Shown here: one piece after another, positions 1-4,906 of the stretch
Numbering within the stretch: the first letter of the stretch is position 1
How the letters are laid out: every line of letters starts with the position of its first letter
Virus record (IMG/VR): IMGVR_UViG_3300020156_000019
Location: 1-21,791 of that record
Reading direction: 5' to 3' (one strand)
DNA length: 21,791 nucleotides
From: a virus
Translations under genes and position numbers: made by a program
Notes under the pieces: generated by a model
What the model was told of the DNA's origin: nothing
Databases searched by the model: none
Seen by the model: only the letters and a program-made list of their open reading frames with translations

Positions 1-127
1 CTATGCGACTAGTGCGGTAGATCTCCCTGTATAAAAACAAATTGCCGTCATTATCTTCAGCCCAGAATTGACAAACAAAAGGATTACGATAACCGAAGTC
101 TAATGACCAATAGCGAGCCCAAGAATC
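1..127. repeat. Left copy of 127-bp terminal direct repeat (circular join)
   Basis: Bases 1-127 are identical to 21665-21791. The repeat lies inside the terminase large subunit gene and the reading frame is continuous across it, so it is most simply an overlap left when a circular molecule was written as a line. The length of 127 equals a common assembler k-mer size, which supports an assembly overlap rather than a biological terminal redundancy. The unique circle is then 21,664 bp. Confidence 0.95.
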
Positions 128-865
128 AGGAATAGTAAATGGCTCGACAATTTCAAAGCCTTCATAAATAAGACCTTCAGCACCAGCCCATACACCATCG
201 CATAGGCGTAGCTTTCTAATTCCAGTCAGGTTCTGCAAGCGTGTGATGTAGGGTTTGCCCTGGTCAGTGAGCTGTTCATCGTCCGTGTAATACACAGGAT
301 TGTCTTTATGCTTGCTTTCCAGCATTACTGTCTTGCCTATATCCACACGCATTTTCAACCAATGTGTCGGTGCGTCTGGGTTGCAGTCGGCTATTAGTTG
401 CTGGTACGGCATACGTCCATTACGGAGACGAGTAGCCAGCATCTCAAGATCATTCTCAGACAGTTCAGTCGACTCACCAACGTAGATCATGTCGAATTCG
501 GAGGACATGATCTTTGTGGCTTTATCCATTCCTGCCATTAAAATGACGGAACCATTAGTGAACTTGTATTGTGCTGGCTCTGAGGCTGACCCTCCGTAGT
601 ACACAACCTGACCTTGCTCAAGGAGCTCTTTAATTACCGCTTTCTTCCACGTCACCAGAGTGGTGCTGGTAAGGCTTGAGGCTGTCTTACGAACAATCAG
701 ACCTCGCATGCCTGGATACTTCAGGGCTGCGAGCATGAGCTTTTCTAGGCAGGCTCGTGACTTACCTGTTCCAGCAGGACCAGCCATAAGCACTTCAGGG
801 TCTTTGATAGCCAGCAGTTGCTTAGCTGCACCCCTAGGTGCATAACGGTGAGTGAGTGGAGGCAT
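1..865 (-). CDS. terL: Terminase large subunit, N-terminal part (continues at 21664 in the circle)
   Basis: This is the ATPase-nuclease motor that packages DNA into the prohead. It starts at ATG 863-865 with a good GGAGGT ribosome site 7 bases upstream. The translated part is 288 codons, and it rejoins the segment ending at 21231 in the same frame, for a full length of 432 aa, which is normal for a small siphophage terminase. A Walker A loop GPAGTGKS lies at residues 29-36. A Walker B-like segment FDMIYVGES lies near residues 124-132. The start of the RNase H-like nuclease domain is seen as SLDFGYRNP near residue 258. It is the second gene of the late operon, 97 bp downstream of terS. The gene is cut by the window edge, not broken. 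Confidence 0.96.
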   Translation of the reverse strand, partial: MPPLTHRYAPRGAAKQLLAIKDPEVLMAGPAGTGKSRACLEKLMLAALKYPGMRGLIVRKTASSLTSTTLVTWKKAVIKELLEQGQVVYYGGSASEPAQYKFTNGSVILMAGMDKATKIMSSEFDMIYVGESTELSENDLEMLATRLRNGRMPYQQLIADCNPDAPTHWLKMRVDIGKTVMLESKHKDNPVYYTDDEQLTDQGKPYITRLQNLTGIRKLRLCDGVWAGAEGLIYEGFEIVEPFTIPDSWARYWSLDFGYRNPFVCQFWAEDNDGNLFLYREIYRTSRI

Positions 866-962
866 GTTGATCTACCTCCACTTGCTTGCCACATAATCGG
901 TATTATGGTGTATCGATACGTGCATTACTGGTGTAGTCGCTACTATGTGGAGTAATGCCAGG
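866..962 (-). other. terS-terL spacer with three palindromes (possible packaging or processing site)
   Basis: No gene fits here. Three inverted repeats are packed into 66 bp: CATAAT/ATTATG (892-897 and 902-907, 4-base loop), the perfect palindrome GTATCGATAC (910-919), and a hairpin with arms CATTACT/AGTAATG (923-929 and 951-957) that contains GTAG-TCG-CTAC (933-943). The site lies between the two terminase genes in an otherwise tightly packed operon, so a cos or pac site, or an RNA processing hairpin, is possible. That role is inference only. Confidence 0.45.
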
Positions 963-1415
963 TCAGATGCTGTCTGTGTCTACGCCAACTACCTCAATGC
1001 GGACATCGCCAGATGCTTCCGTCTTCTGGGTCAGGTGACCACGCTCTTCAGCTACATTGCGTAGGATCTGAGCCATACGCAAGACAGCGTTAACGCTCGC
1101 AGTGTCAAGCTTGTCGGTGCTGTAGACCAACTCTTGCAAGTATTCGTGCAGTGACTCGTATTCAGCAATTCGGTTTACTTGGTCCGCTATCCACAATCCT
1201 GCGAATTCGTTTTCCTTCTCGTCAATTACCTTCTGAATTGCAGCAGCTTCTCTTTTCCTGAATGCGCTTATTGCTGCTTCAGTGTGACCGAATTCTTCTG
1301 CTAATTGCTTTTGGCTTTTATTTCCTAAAGCCAATTCATTAATCAATTGTAACTTACGGTAACCTCGAATTCGTCTGCTTGTTGCGCTAGTACTGTCATC
1401 AGGTGAATTAGGCAT
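963..1415 (-). CDS. terS: Terminase small subunit
   Basis: This protein recognises phage DNA and hands it to the large subunit. It is 150 aa from ATG 1413-1415, which has AAGGAGG six bases upstream; a GTG at 1421 in the same frame is too close to that ribosome site. A helix-turn-helix lies at about residues 33-55 (KSQKQLAEEFGHTEAAISAF), followed by a helical oligomerisation region (about 60-130) and a short beta-like acidic tail. This architecture is typical of small terminases, and the gene directly precedes terL. It is the first gene of the long late operon. The family call rests on domain layout and position rather than on a recognised close relative. Confidence 0.85.
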   Translation of the reverse strand: MPNSPDDSTSATSRRIRGYRKLQLINELALGNKSQKQLAEEFGHTEAAISAFRKREAAAIQKVIDEKENEFAGLWIADQVNRIAEYESLHEYLQELVYSTDKLDTASVNAVLRMAQILRNVAEERGHLTQKTEASGDVRIEVVGVDTDSI

Positions 1416-1457
1416 GATCACCCTCCTTTCCTTAAAAAGGTTATAGTTTGTGGAGGG

Positions 1458-1507
1458 CTAGTAGGAGGAGCTATGTCAGTCAACGAACTGTGCTCAACTC
1501 CTACTAG
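1458..1507. promoter_or_regulatory. Hairpin 1 with CAACGA apical loop
   Basis: The arms CTAGTAGGAG (1458-1467) and CTCCTACTAG (1498-1507) pair perfectly over 10 bp. Inside, GAGC (1468-1471) pairs with GCTC (1492-1495), and CAGT (1477-1480) pairs with ACTG (1487-1490), leaving the hexaloop CAACGA. The same loop closed by AGT/ACT recurs in hairpin 2. It lies in the spacer between terS (minus) and the 1700 gene (plus), and it is read as TCGTTG on the terS transcript. Confidence 0.6.
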
Positions 1508-1524
1508 TTCCTATCCCCTCTATC

Positions 1525-1532
1525 TATATATA
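1525..1532 (-). promoter_or_regulatory. Possible -10 element of the late operon promoter
   Basis: On the minus strand the sequence reads TATATATA, 110 bp upstream of the terS start, and is the most -10-like element in this spacer. No convincing -35 hexamer precedes it. Repeat copy 1 (1543-1574) covers the -35 region instead, so a promoter controlled by a protein bound at the repeat is a reasonable guess. Confidence 0.3.
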
Positions 1533-1542
1533 CCTGTCCAAG

Positions 1543-1574
1543 CAAACCGGGTACTAATAGGCTTCCTGTAAGGT
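1543..1574 (+). repeat. Dispersed 32-bp repeat, copy 1
   Basis: Identical over 32 bp to copy 2 at 1601-1632, with a start-to-start period of 58 bp. The conserved core is AACCGGGTACTAATAGG, followed by CT, a variable base and CCTGTA. One-mismatch copies occur at 6969-6998 (same strand) and inverted at 7933-7958. It is probably a binding site for an element-encoded protein. Confidence 0.8.
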
Positions 1575-1600
1575 CTTTACTATGCTATCTAGAGCAGATA

Positions 1601-1632
1601 CAAACCGGGTACTAATAGGCTTCCTGTAAGGT
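1601..1632 (+). repeat. Dispersed 32-bp repeat, copy 2
   Basis: Exact copy of 1543-1574. It lies 68 bp upstream of the 1700 start codon. The 26 bp between the two copies shows no similarity to the rest of the window. Confidence 0.8.
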
Positions 1633-1657
1633 GTTAGCAAAGCTCAATAGCCGATTT

Positions 1658-1684
1658 AGTTAGTAAGTCAACGAACTACTAACT
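1658..1684 (+). promoter_or_regulatory. Hairpin 2 with CAACGA loop, next to the ribosome site of the 1700 gene
   Basis: AGTTAGT (1658-1664), a bulged A, then AGT (1666-1668) pair with ACT (1675-1677) and ACTAACT (1678-1684), leaving the hexaloop CAACGA at 1669-1674. The hairpin ends just before the ribosome site AGAGG and 15 bases before the start codon, so a protein or RNA that binds it could control translation. The shared 12-mer AGTCAACGAACT (1478-1489 and 1666-1677) is the top of both hairpins. Confidence 0.6.
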
Positions 1685-1699
1685 GAAGAGGTACAGCAC

Positions 1700-2434
1700 A
1701 TGTTTGATTACTCTCCCTTCCTTGGATCTGACCTTGCTAGAGGTCTGTCTAGAATCGCAGTTTCTAAGGCTCGTTATGCCTTAACTGACTTTGGTATTGA
1801 GGTAGCCGCAGAAGACATTGCGTCTGAGTTGTATATGGAGATCCTTTCTCGTCCTGAGCTGAAAACGTGGACATTGAGTAAGGCTCTAGGTGTCTTACGT
1901 GCGGAAGCCAACATCTACATCTGCAAGATCCGTGATCAGCGTGGAGGTTTCTTCACCTCACCGGATTTGTTGGTGAGGGAGTTGAAGGCTTGGCATACAG
2001 AAGGATTAAGCCACACTGTTGAGTGGTGCTTGTATGACCCTGAGTCTGTTTTTGCTGATGCGGGTATCCCACCAGGTTCTTATAGACAGGTGATCCAGGA
2101 TGCTTATTGGGATGGGATTTTTCCTGCCCCTGGTAGTCCTGCCGGAAAGAGACTTAATCGTGCCGTAGCGAGGCTGTCAGAGGTTTTGAGTGGTGTTCTA
2201 GTAGGTCCTGTGAAAGCTCTGGATGTTGAGGCTCATGACCTGGAGGATGATCCTTACTTGGAGCTTGAGTTTGATGCCGATGCTGCTGGTGTGTTCGATG
2301 GGCTGTATTCATGTACTGCCGGGCATACCTCTAAGTTCAGCTTGGCTGTGGAACCACCGAAGACTATTGGCAGTCCTAGAGGTGTGTATGGGTTGAGGTT
2401 CTGTGCGTGCGGTAAGGATATGAAGCGTTTCTGA
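1700..2434 (+). CDS. Putative regulator with sigma-like N-terminus and C-terminal Cys/His cluster
   Basis: The protein is 244 aa from ATG 1700 with AGAGG eight bases upstream. I do not recognise it by name. The N-terminal helices (about residues 8-55, including AAEDIASELYMEIL) resemble the region-2 helices of sigma factors and related phage regulators. A second helical segment ending in KRLNRAVARLSEVL (about 150-165) could be DNA-binding. An acidic linker follows, and C205, H209, C235 and C237 could form a small zinc site. It is a lone plus-strand gene divergent from terS, with two copies of the 32-bp repeat and two matching hairpins in front and a strong terminator behind. A late-transcription activator or anti-repressor would fit this position, but that is inference. 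Confidence 0.8.
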   Translation: MFDYSPFLGSDLARGLSRIAVSKARYALTDFGIEVAAEDIASELYMEILSRPELKTWTLSKALGVLRAEANIYICKIRDQRGGFFTSPDLLVRELKAWHTEGLSHTVEWCLYDPESVFADAGIPPGSYRQVIQDAYWDGIFPAPGSPAGKRLNRAVARLSEVLSGVLVGPVKALDVEAHDLEDDPYLELEFDADAAGVFDGLYSCTAGHTSKFSLAVEPPKTIGSPRGVYGLRFCACGKDMKRF

Positions 2435-2437
2435 TAG

Positions 2438-2493
2438 AAAAAGAGCAGGGTGCATTGACCCATAAGTTGCGAGTCGTGCACCTGCTCTTTTTT
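2438..2493. terminator. Bidirectional rho-independent terminator
   Basis: The left arm (2438-2454, AAAAAGAGCAGG, then a bulged G, then TGCA) pairs with the right arm (2477-2493), which ends in six T. It lies between the convergent ends of the 1700 gene and the 2501 gene, and has A and T runs suited to both directions. Confidence 0.9.
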
Positions 2494-2500
2494 CTGTTGG

Positions 2501-2707
2501 TTAGTCCTCTCGTGTCCAACCTCTGGCTTCCTTCTTGAAGGTATGCTCCGTTCCGTCTCTGTATCTCAGTGTCAGACCTACAAGCTGTCCCTCGTGTAAC
2601 TCGTTGTCCAGGTCGTATGTGTAGGGGCTTTTGCTGTCGTTGGTCGCTAGGAGCTGATCTAGCCGATTACGTACCGCCTGGATTCTTTCCGCTGTTTCTC
2701 TAGTCAT
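2501..2707 (-). CDS. Small hypothetical protein (68 aa)
   Basis: The last gene of the minus-strand operon 4454-2501. The N-terminus (TAERIQAVRNRLDQLLA) is a predicted amphipathic helix, followed by an acidic beta-rich part (LVGLTLRYRDGTEHTFKKEARGW). Its ATG overlaps the stop of the 48-aa gene upstream in the form ATGA, so translation is probably coupled. I recognise no family. The overlap, the operon position and the terminator just past its stop support it as a real gene. Confidence 0.7.
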   Translation of the reverse strand: MTRETAERIQAVRNRLDQLLATNDSKSPYTYDLDNELHEGQLVGLTLRYRDGTEHTFKKEARGWTRED

Positions 2708-2850
2708 CGCTGCTCACTTTTCTCAATCTCAGCTTTTAGCTTCTCTGTTCTGCGGTTGCATTCCTGCTGCGCTAACAGCCACTCAGGGAAGTGCTTGGCG
2801 GTACGTTCGAAGTTGCTGATGAAATCATCAATCAATTCTGCGTCTGTCAT
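2704..2850 (-). CDS. Small hypothetical protein (48 aa)
   Basis: This short gene starts at ATG 2848-2850, with GAGG about eight bases upstream, and ends in a TGA that overlaps the next start by four bases. The product is a charged, mostly helical peptide beginning MTDAELIDDFISNFERTA and ending in a lysine/glutamate-rich stretch (EKLKAEIEKSEQR). Without it there would be an unexplained 150-bp gap in a tightly packed operon. The function is unknown. Confidence 0.65.
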   Translation of the reverse strand: MTDAELIDDFISNFERTAKHFPEWLLAQQECNRRTEKLKAEIEKSEQR

Positions 2851-2859
2851 TTGGGAGCC

Positions 2860-3216
2860 TCATTTCTTCCTTAGCTTCTTCTTGGCTGCTTCAACTTCAG
2901 CCTTGATACTGCTCACACTTTTCTTTCCTGTTGCTTGCACTAGGTTTGGATTCAGCCTCCTGTATTCAGCCATCAGCGCAGCTTGTCTTTCATCTGCCTG
3001 GCGTCGGTGCTCAATAACCTCTGGTAAGGCAAGGTATTCTTTAGTCAGTTCCTCTCGTCGTGCTCTTGTGTCGCCTTTGTCGTGGTGAATCAGACGGTGC
3101 ATCTCTTGCTTGTTTCGCCTTGTATTGGGGGTATCAGGGTAGGGTGCAGAAAGTTCACATCCACATCCAGCCTTAGGTTGTTCGGTCTTACCCCTTAGTA
3201 GTCTCATCAGATTCAT
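2860..3216 (-). CDS. Hypothetical charged protein (118 aa)
   Basis: The gene starts at ATG 3216 with AAGG six bases upstream and overlaps the zinc-finger gene upstream by 29 bp. The N-terminal part has a CGC cysteine pair (residues 18-20) and a short proline-rich stretch. The rest is highly charged and helical (ARREELTKEYLALPEVIEHR and onward), ending in the lysine-rich tail KKKLRKK. I recognise no domain. The charged C-terminus could bind nucleic acid, but nothing more specific can be said. Confidence 0.7.
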   Translation of the reverse strand: MNLMRLLRGKTEQPKAGCGCELSAPYPDTPNTRRNKQEMHRLIHHDKGDTRARREELTKEYLALPEVIEHRRQADERQAALMAEYRRLNPNLVQATGKKSVSSIKAEVEAAKKKLRKK

Positions 3217-3439
3217 GGGAGCCTTCTGCTTTCTTCTTGTAGTACCAGCGCATTACCGCCTCACGATTCTTGGCTGGATCTCGTTTGTAATTTTTGGCTT
3301 GCTTTTTTTGACAGTCTCGGCAGTCAGGTCGATAGCCGTTGAATCCTTGCTTGTTCTTGTTGAATTCATTCCAGAGCTTGTACTTGTCACACTTGCTACA
3401 CACTCGTCCTGTCTCGTCTTTGTACGGTGGTGTAATCAC
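3188..3439 (-). CDS. Small zinc-ribbon protein, like the N-terminus of phage HNH/endonuclease VII-type proteins
   Basis: The product is 83 aa and starts at GTG 3439, overlapping the DUF2637-like stop by four bases (GTGA). Two CxxC pairs, C14-C17 and C40-C43, with the spacer KLWNEFNKNKQGFNGYRP, match the zinc-ribbon module that often sits before an HNH or recombination endonuclease VII domain in phage proteins. Here the nuclease part is absent. After the second CxxC there is only a lysine/arginine-rich helix. It may be a stand-alone DNA-binding protein or a shortened nuclease relative. I see no frameshift that would restore a longer reading frame. Confidence 0.75.
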   Translation of the reverse strand: MITPPYKDETGRVCSKCDKYKLWNEFNKNKQGFNGYRPDCRDCQKKQAKNYKRDPAKNREAVMRWYYKKKAEGSHESDETTKG

Positions 3440-3942
3440 TTCCCTGCCTTCCCTGTATCGCTGTCTTGCAGTACTCGTCTCATAGTCGTGCGAACAGTTC
3501 CGCGAGACACGTTGCCCTTAACTTGTTTCAAGGCAGTCTCGGCTGTGTCGTAGTCGCGAATACCTTGAGACACAAGTACTTCGATGATTTCTTTGATGGT
3601 CATGGTCTCGTTAATGTCTCGTAGCATTTGAGCTGCGAATACTCCGTCAATCTCATTAGCGAGACTGCTTGTCTCATTATTGGTCTCGTCTGAGACTGGC
3701 TCTGTCTCGCTGTGTTGCTGTGCTGTCTCGTCTTGTAGCGGCAGGTCAATTTCTGTGTCTTGCTGTATCGCTACAGGATTCAAACTGTGTCGCAACTCTT
3801 GGATACGTGCTTCTGCTGTCTCGTATGAGAGAGACACAAAGTCTCGTTGAATCTTCTCTACGCGAGACTTGTCTCCGTACTTGCGAGACTTAATGAAGAC
3901 CGGTTTGCGTGGAAGGATCTCTCCTCGTGCCCTACGTGTCTC
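3313..3942. repeat. Dense array of GAGAC/GTCTC (mostly CGAGAC/GTCTCG) motifs
   Basis: Between 3477 and 3942 I count 19 copies of the pentamer GTCTC or its complement GAGAC. Twelve are extended to GTCTCG/CGAGAC, at 3503, 3536, 3605, 3616, 3660, 3683, 3704, 3725, 3818, 3841, 3863 and 3884. Two more GTCTCG copies lie near 3313 and 3413. About one pentamer would be expected by chance in this length. Both orientations occur, and the motif falls in all three reading frames of the gene it sits in (read as ET, RD and SR), so protein sequence alone does not explain it. Confidence 0.75.
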
Positions 3943-4317
3943 ACGGATAGTGTGTTTGATGTAGAACTCAAACAGCAGCGCTGCTACAAATGGGAAGATG
4001 ATTCCTACGAGTCCTCCTGCATAGCCGCCTTCTACATATCCGTGATAGAAGTTCACAGCCAAGCTGATAAGGATGATGAACCAGGTGGCTAACTGAGCAG
4101 CCTTGGTGTTATCTCCAAGTTTGGCTAACACGGTAGTGTGATGCCCTAGCCAGATACCGGCTGCATCAATTACTACGGCTGCGCCTAATGCAATCCAAGT
4201 CACGACACCAACAGAACTAGTCAATACTTCAAAGACTGCATTTCCGGATACCAGCAAGCCATAACCTACGATGACCCAGAATCCAATATGAGCTACTGCT
4301 TTAATTGCTGTGTTCAT
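3436..4317 (-). CDS. DUF2637-like membrane protein with C-terminal winged-helix-like domain
   Basis: The protein is 293 aa. Four membrane segments lie at about residues 11-34, 37-57, 75-91 and 100-120. The pattern of an aspartate in TM2 (VVIDAAGIWLG), ISLAVNFYHG in TM3 and a proline in TM4 followed by a basic stretch (KHTIRETRRARG) matches the actinobacterial DUF2637 family. That family is common on actinomycete plasmids and integrative elements near transfer or spread (spd) genes. A hydrophilic linker rich in ET dipeptides follows. A helical segment at about 230-285 (TIKEIIEVLVSQG to GTVRTTMRRVLQ) looks like a winged helix. The start has GGGAGG five bases upstream and overlaps the 46-aa gene by four bases. 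The linker and C-terminal DNA carries the GAGAC array. A membrane-anchored DNA-binding role fits, but is inference. Confidence 0.75.
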   Translation of the reverse strand: MNTAIKAVAHIGFWVIVGYGLLVSGNAVFEVLTSSVGVVTWIALGAAVVIDAAGIWLGHHTTVLAKLGDNTKAAQLATWFIILISLAVNFYHGYVEGGYAGGLVGIIFPFVAALLFEFYIKHTIRETRRARGEILPRKPVFIKSRKYGDKSRVEKIQRDFVSLSYETAEARIQELRHSLNPVAIQQDTEIDLPLQDETAQQHSETEPVSDETNNETSSLANEIDGVFAAQMLRDINETMTIKEIIEVLVSQGIRDYDTAETALKQVKGNVSRGTVRTTMRRVLQDSDTGKAGK

Positions 4318-4454
4318 CTTAACCTCCCCTCCTCCATTAACTGCTTCTTACGCTCTGTTCTTGCGTTGATCTGCTTCACGGTCTCTTGCAGACCTTTCAT
4401 GTCACGTGCCTTGATTTGACTGCGGGCACGGTTGCTTAGTTCTTGCTTTTTCAT
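4314..4454 (-). CDS. Small basic protein (46 aa), first gene of the minus-strand accessory operon
   Basis: It starts at ATG 4452-4454 with AAGGAG nine bases upstream, and its TGA overlaps the next ATG. The product is very basic and helical (MKKQELSNRARSQIKARD and on), ending MEEGRLR. The overlap, the ribosome site and the good codon structure support it although it is short. The function is unknown; a small nucleic-acid-binding protein is possible. Confidence 0.65.
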   Translation of the reverse strand: MKKQELSNRARSQIKARDMKGLQETVKQINARTERKKQLMEEGRLR

Positions 4455-4475
4455 TGGATGCCACTCCTTATGCCG

Positions 4476-4494
4476 GAAGGACTTCTTGTCCTTC
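4476..4494 (-). promoter_or_regulatory. Leader hairpin of the accessory operon
   Basis: GAAGGAC (4476-4482) and GTCCTTC (4488-4494) form a perfect 7-bp stem with a 5-base loop, a short distance upstream of the ribosome site of the 46-aa gene. It could affect mRNA stability or translation. Confidence 0.4.
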
Positions 4495-4501
4495 TATATG
4501 T

Positions 4502-4533
4502 TCTAATCGGCATTACGAGGCTCTAATCGGCAT
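4502..4533. promoter_or_regulatory. Tandem operator-like repeat TCTAATCGGCAT
   Basis: Two identical 12-mers, TCTAATCGGCAT, at 4502-4513 and 4522-4533, are spaced exactly 20 bp apart, about two DNA turns, upstream of the accessory operon start at 4454. A near copy in the opposite orientation (ATGCCGATTA) lies at 7182-7191, upstream of the 7340 gene. The spacing and the placement before two genes suggest a repressor or activator site. The binding protein is unknown; the small ribbon-helix-helix-like and GntR proteins are candidates. Confidence 0.55.
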
Positions 4534-4584
4534 AGTTAACACAACTGTTACAAAGAATCTTTAGGCACACGCATGACATAGCAA

Positions 4585-4629
4585 AGCGAGCCTTTGCAAG
4601 CGCTGTTTAAGGCACCTGAGAGGCTCGCT
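4585..4629. other. Inverted repeat in the spacer before attP
   Basis: AGCGAGCCT (4585-4593) and AGGCTCGCT (4621-4629) pair perfectly over 9 bp around a 27-base loop; an alternative stem GCAAAG/CTTTGC overlaps it. It is followed by an AT-rich run. There is no T run, so it is a weak terminator at best. The remaining spacer 4630-4767 shows no gene I can support. Confidence 0.35.
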
Positions 4630-4767
4630 GAGTATTTAATTTAATTGCTGTGGGTACTTGCCTGGGTCAGCAGTAATTGATCTCTAAAATCTCCTCCTAC
4701 ATGGACACTGACCCCTGGTTTGCTGACTGTAGTGCTAGCCTGGTGGCTCAAGGTGTTGCTGAAGACA

Positions 4768-4870
4768 TGCAGGTCAAAGCTCAGCCGATCGCGAAACTCG
4801 GGTGCGGGGGTTGGTTGTAGGCGGTGTTCTGCCAGGCGATGGCCTCGCGATACTGGACGTCTGACCTGCA
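4768..4870 (-). other. attP: Candidate attP with the 3' end of a host gene (PL11 rhamnogalacturonan lyase-like)
   Basis: This GC-rich stretch directly upstream of the integrase reads, on the minus strand from 4864 to 4781, as 27 codons and a TGA. The peptide contains AIAWQNTAYNQPPHPSF, which I recognise as the conserved C-terminus of polysaccharide lyase family 11 (YesW-type rhamnogalacturonan lyase). No gene body precedes it, as expected for an attP core that rebuilds the end of a host gene on integration. The segment is bracketed by the inverted repeat TGCAGGTCA (4768-4776) and TGACCTGCA (4862-4870). A second inverted pair, ATCGCGA (4788-4794) and TCGCGAT (4845-4851), lies inside. These are candidate integrase-binding sites. 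Confidence 0.7.
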
Positions 4871-4906
4871 AAAACTCAGCAACCATGATCGAGAAGGGCA
4901 TGGTTG

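Noticed and set aside
1543-1632. Two identical 32-bp repeats separated by 26 bp, resembling a minimal CRISPR unit
   Set aside because: The same repeat occurs singly elsewhere, once inverted inside a gene; there is no third unit, no cas gene, and 26 bp is short for a spacer. A protein-binding repeat fits better.
4641-4901. 86-aa minus-strand reading frame over the attP region
   Set aside because: It is in a different frame from the conserved PL11-like peptide, lacks a ribosome site and overlaps the inverted repeats; it appears to be chance.
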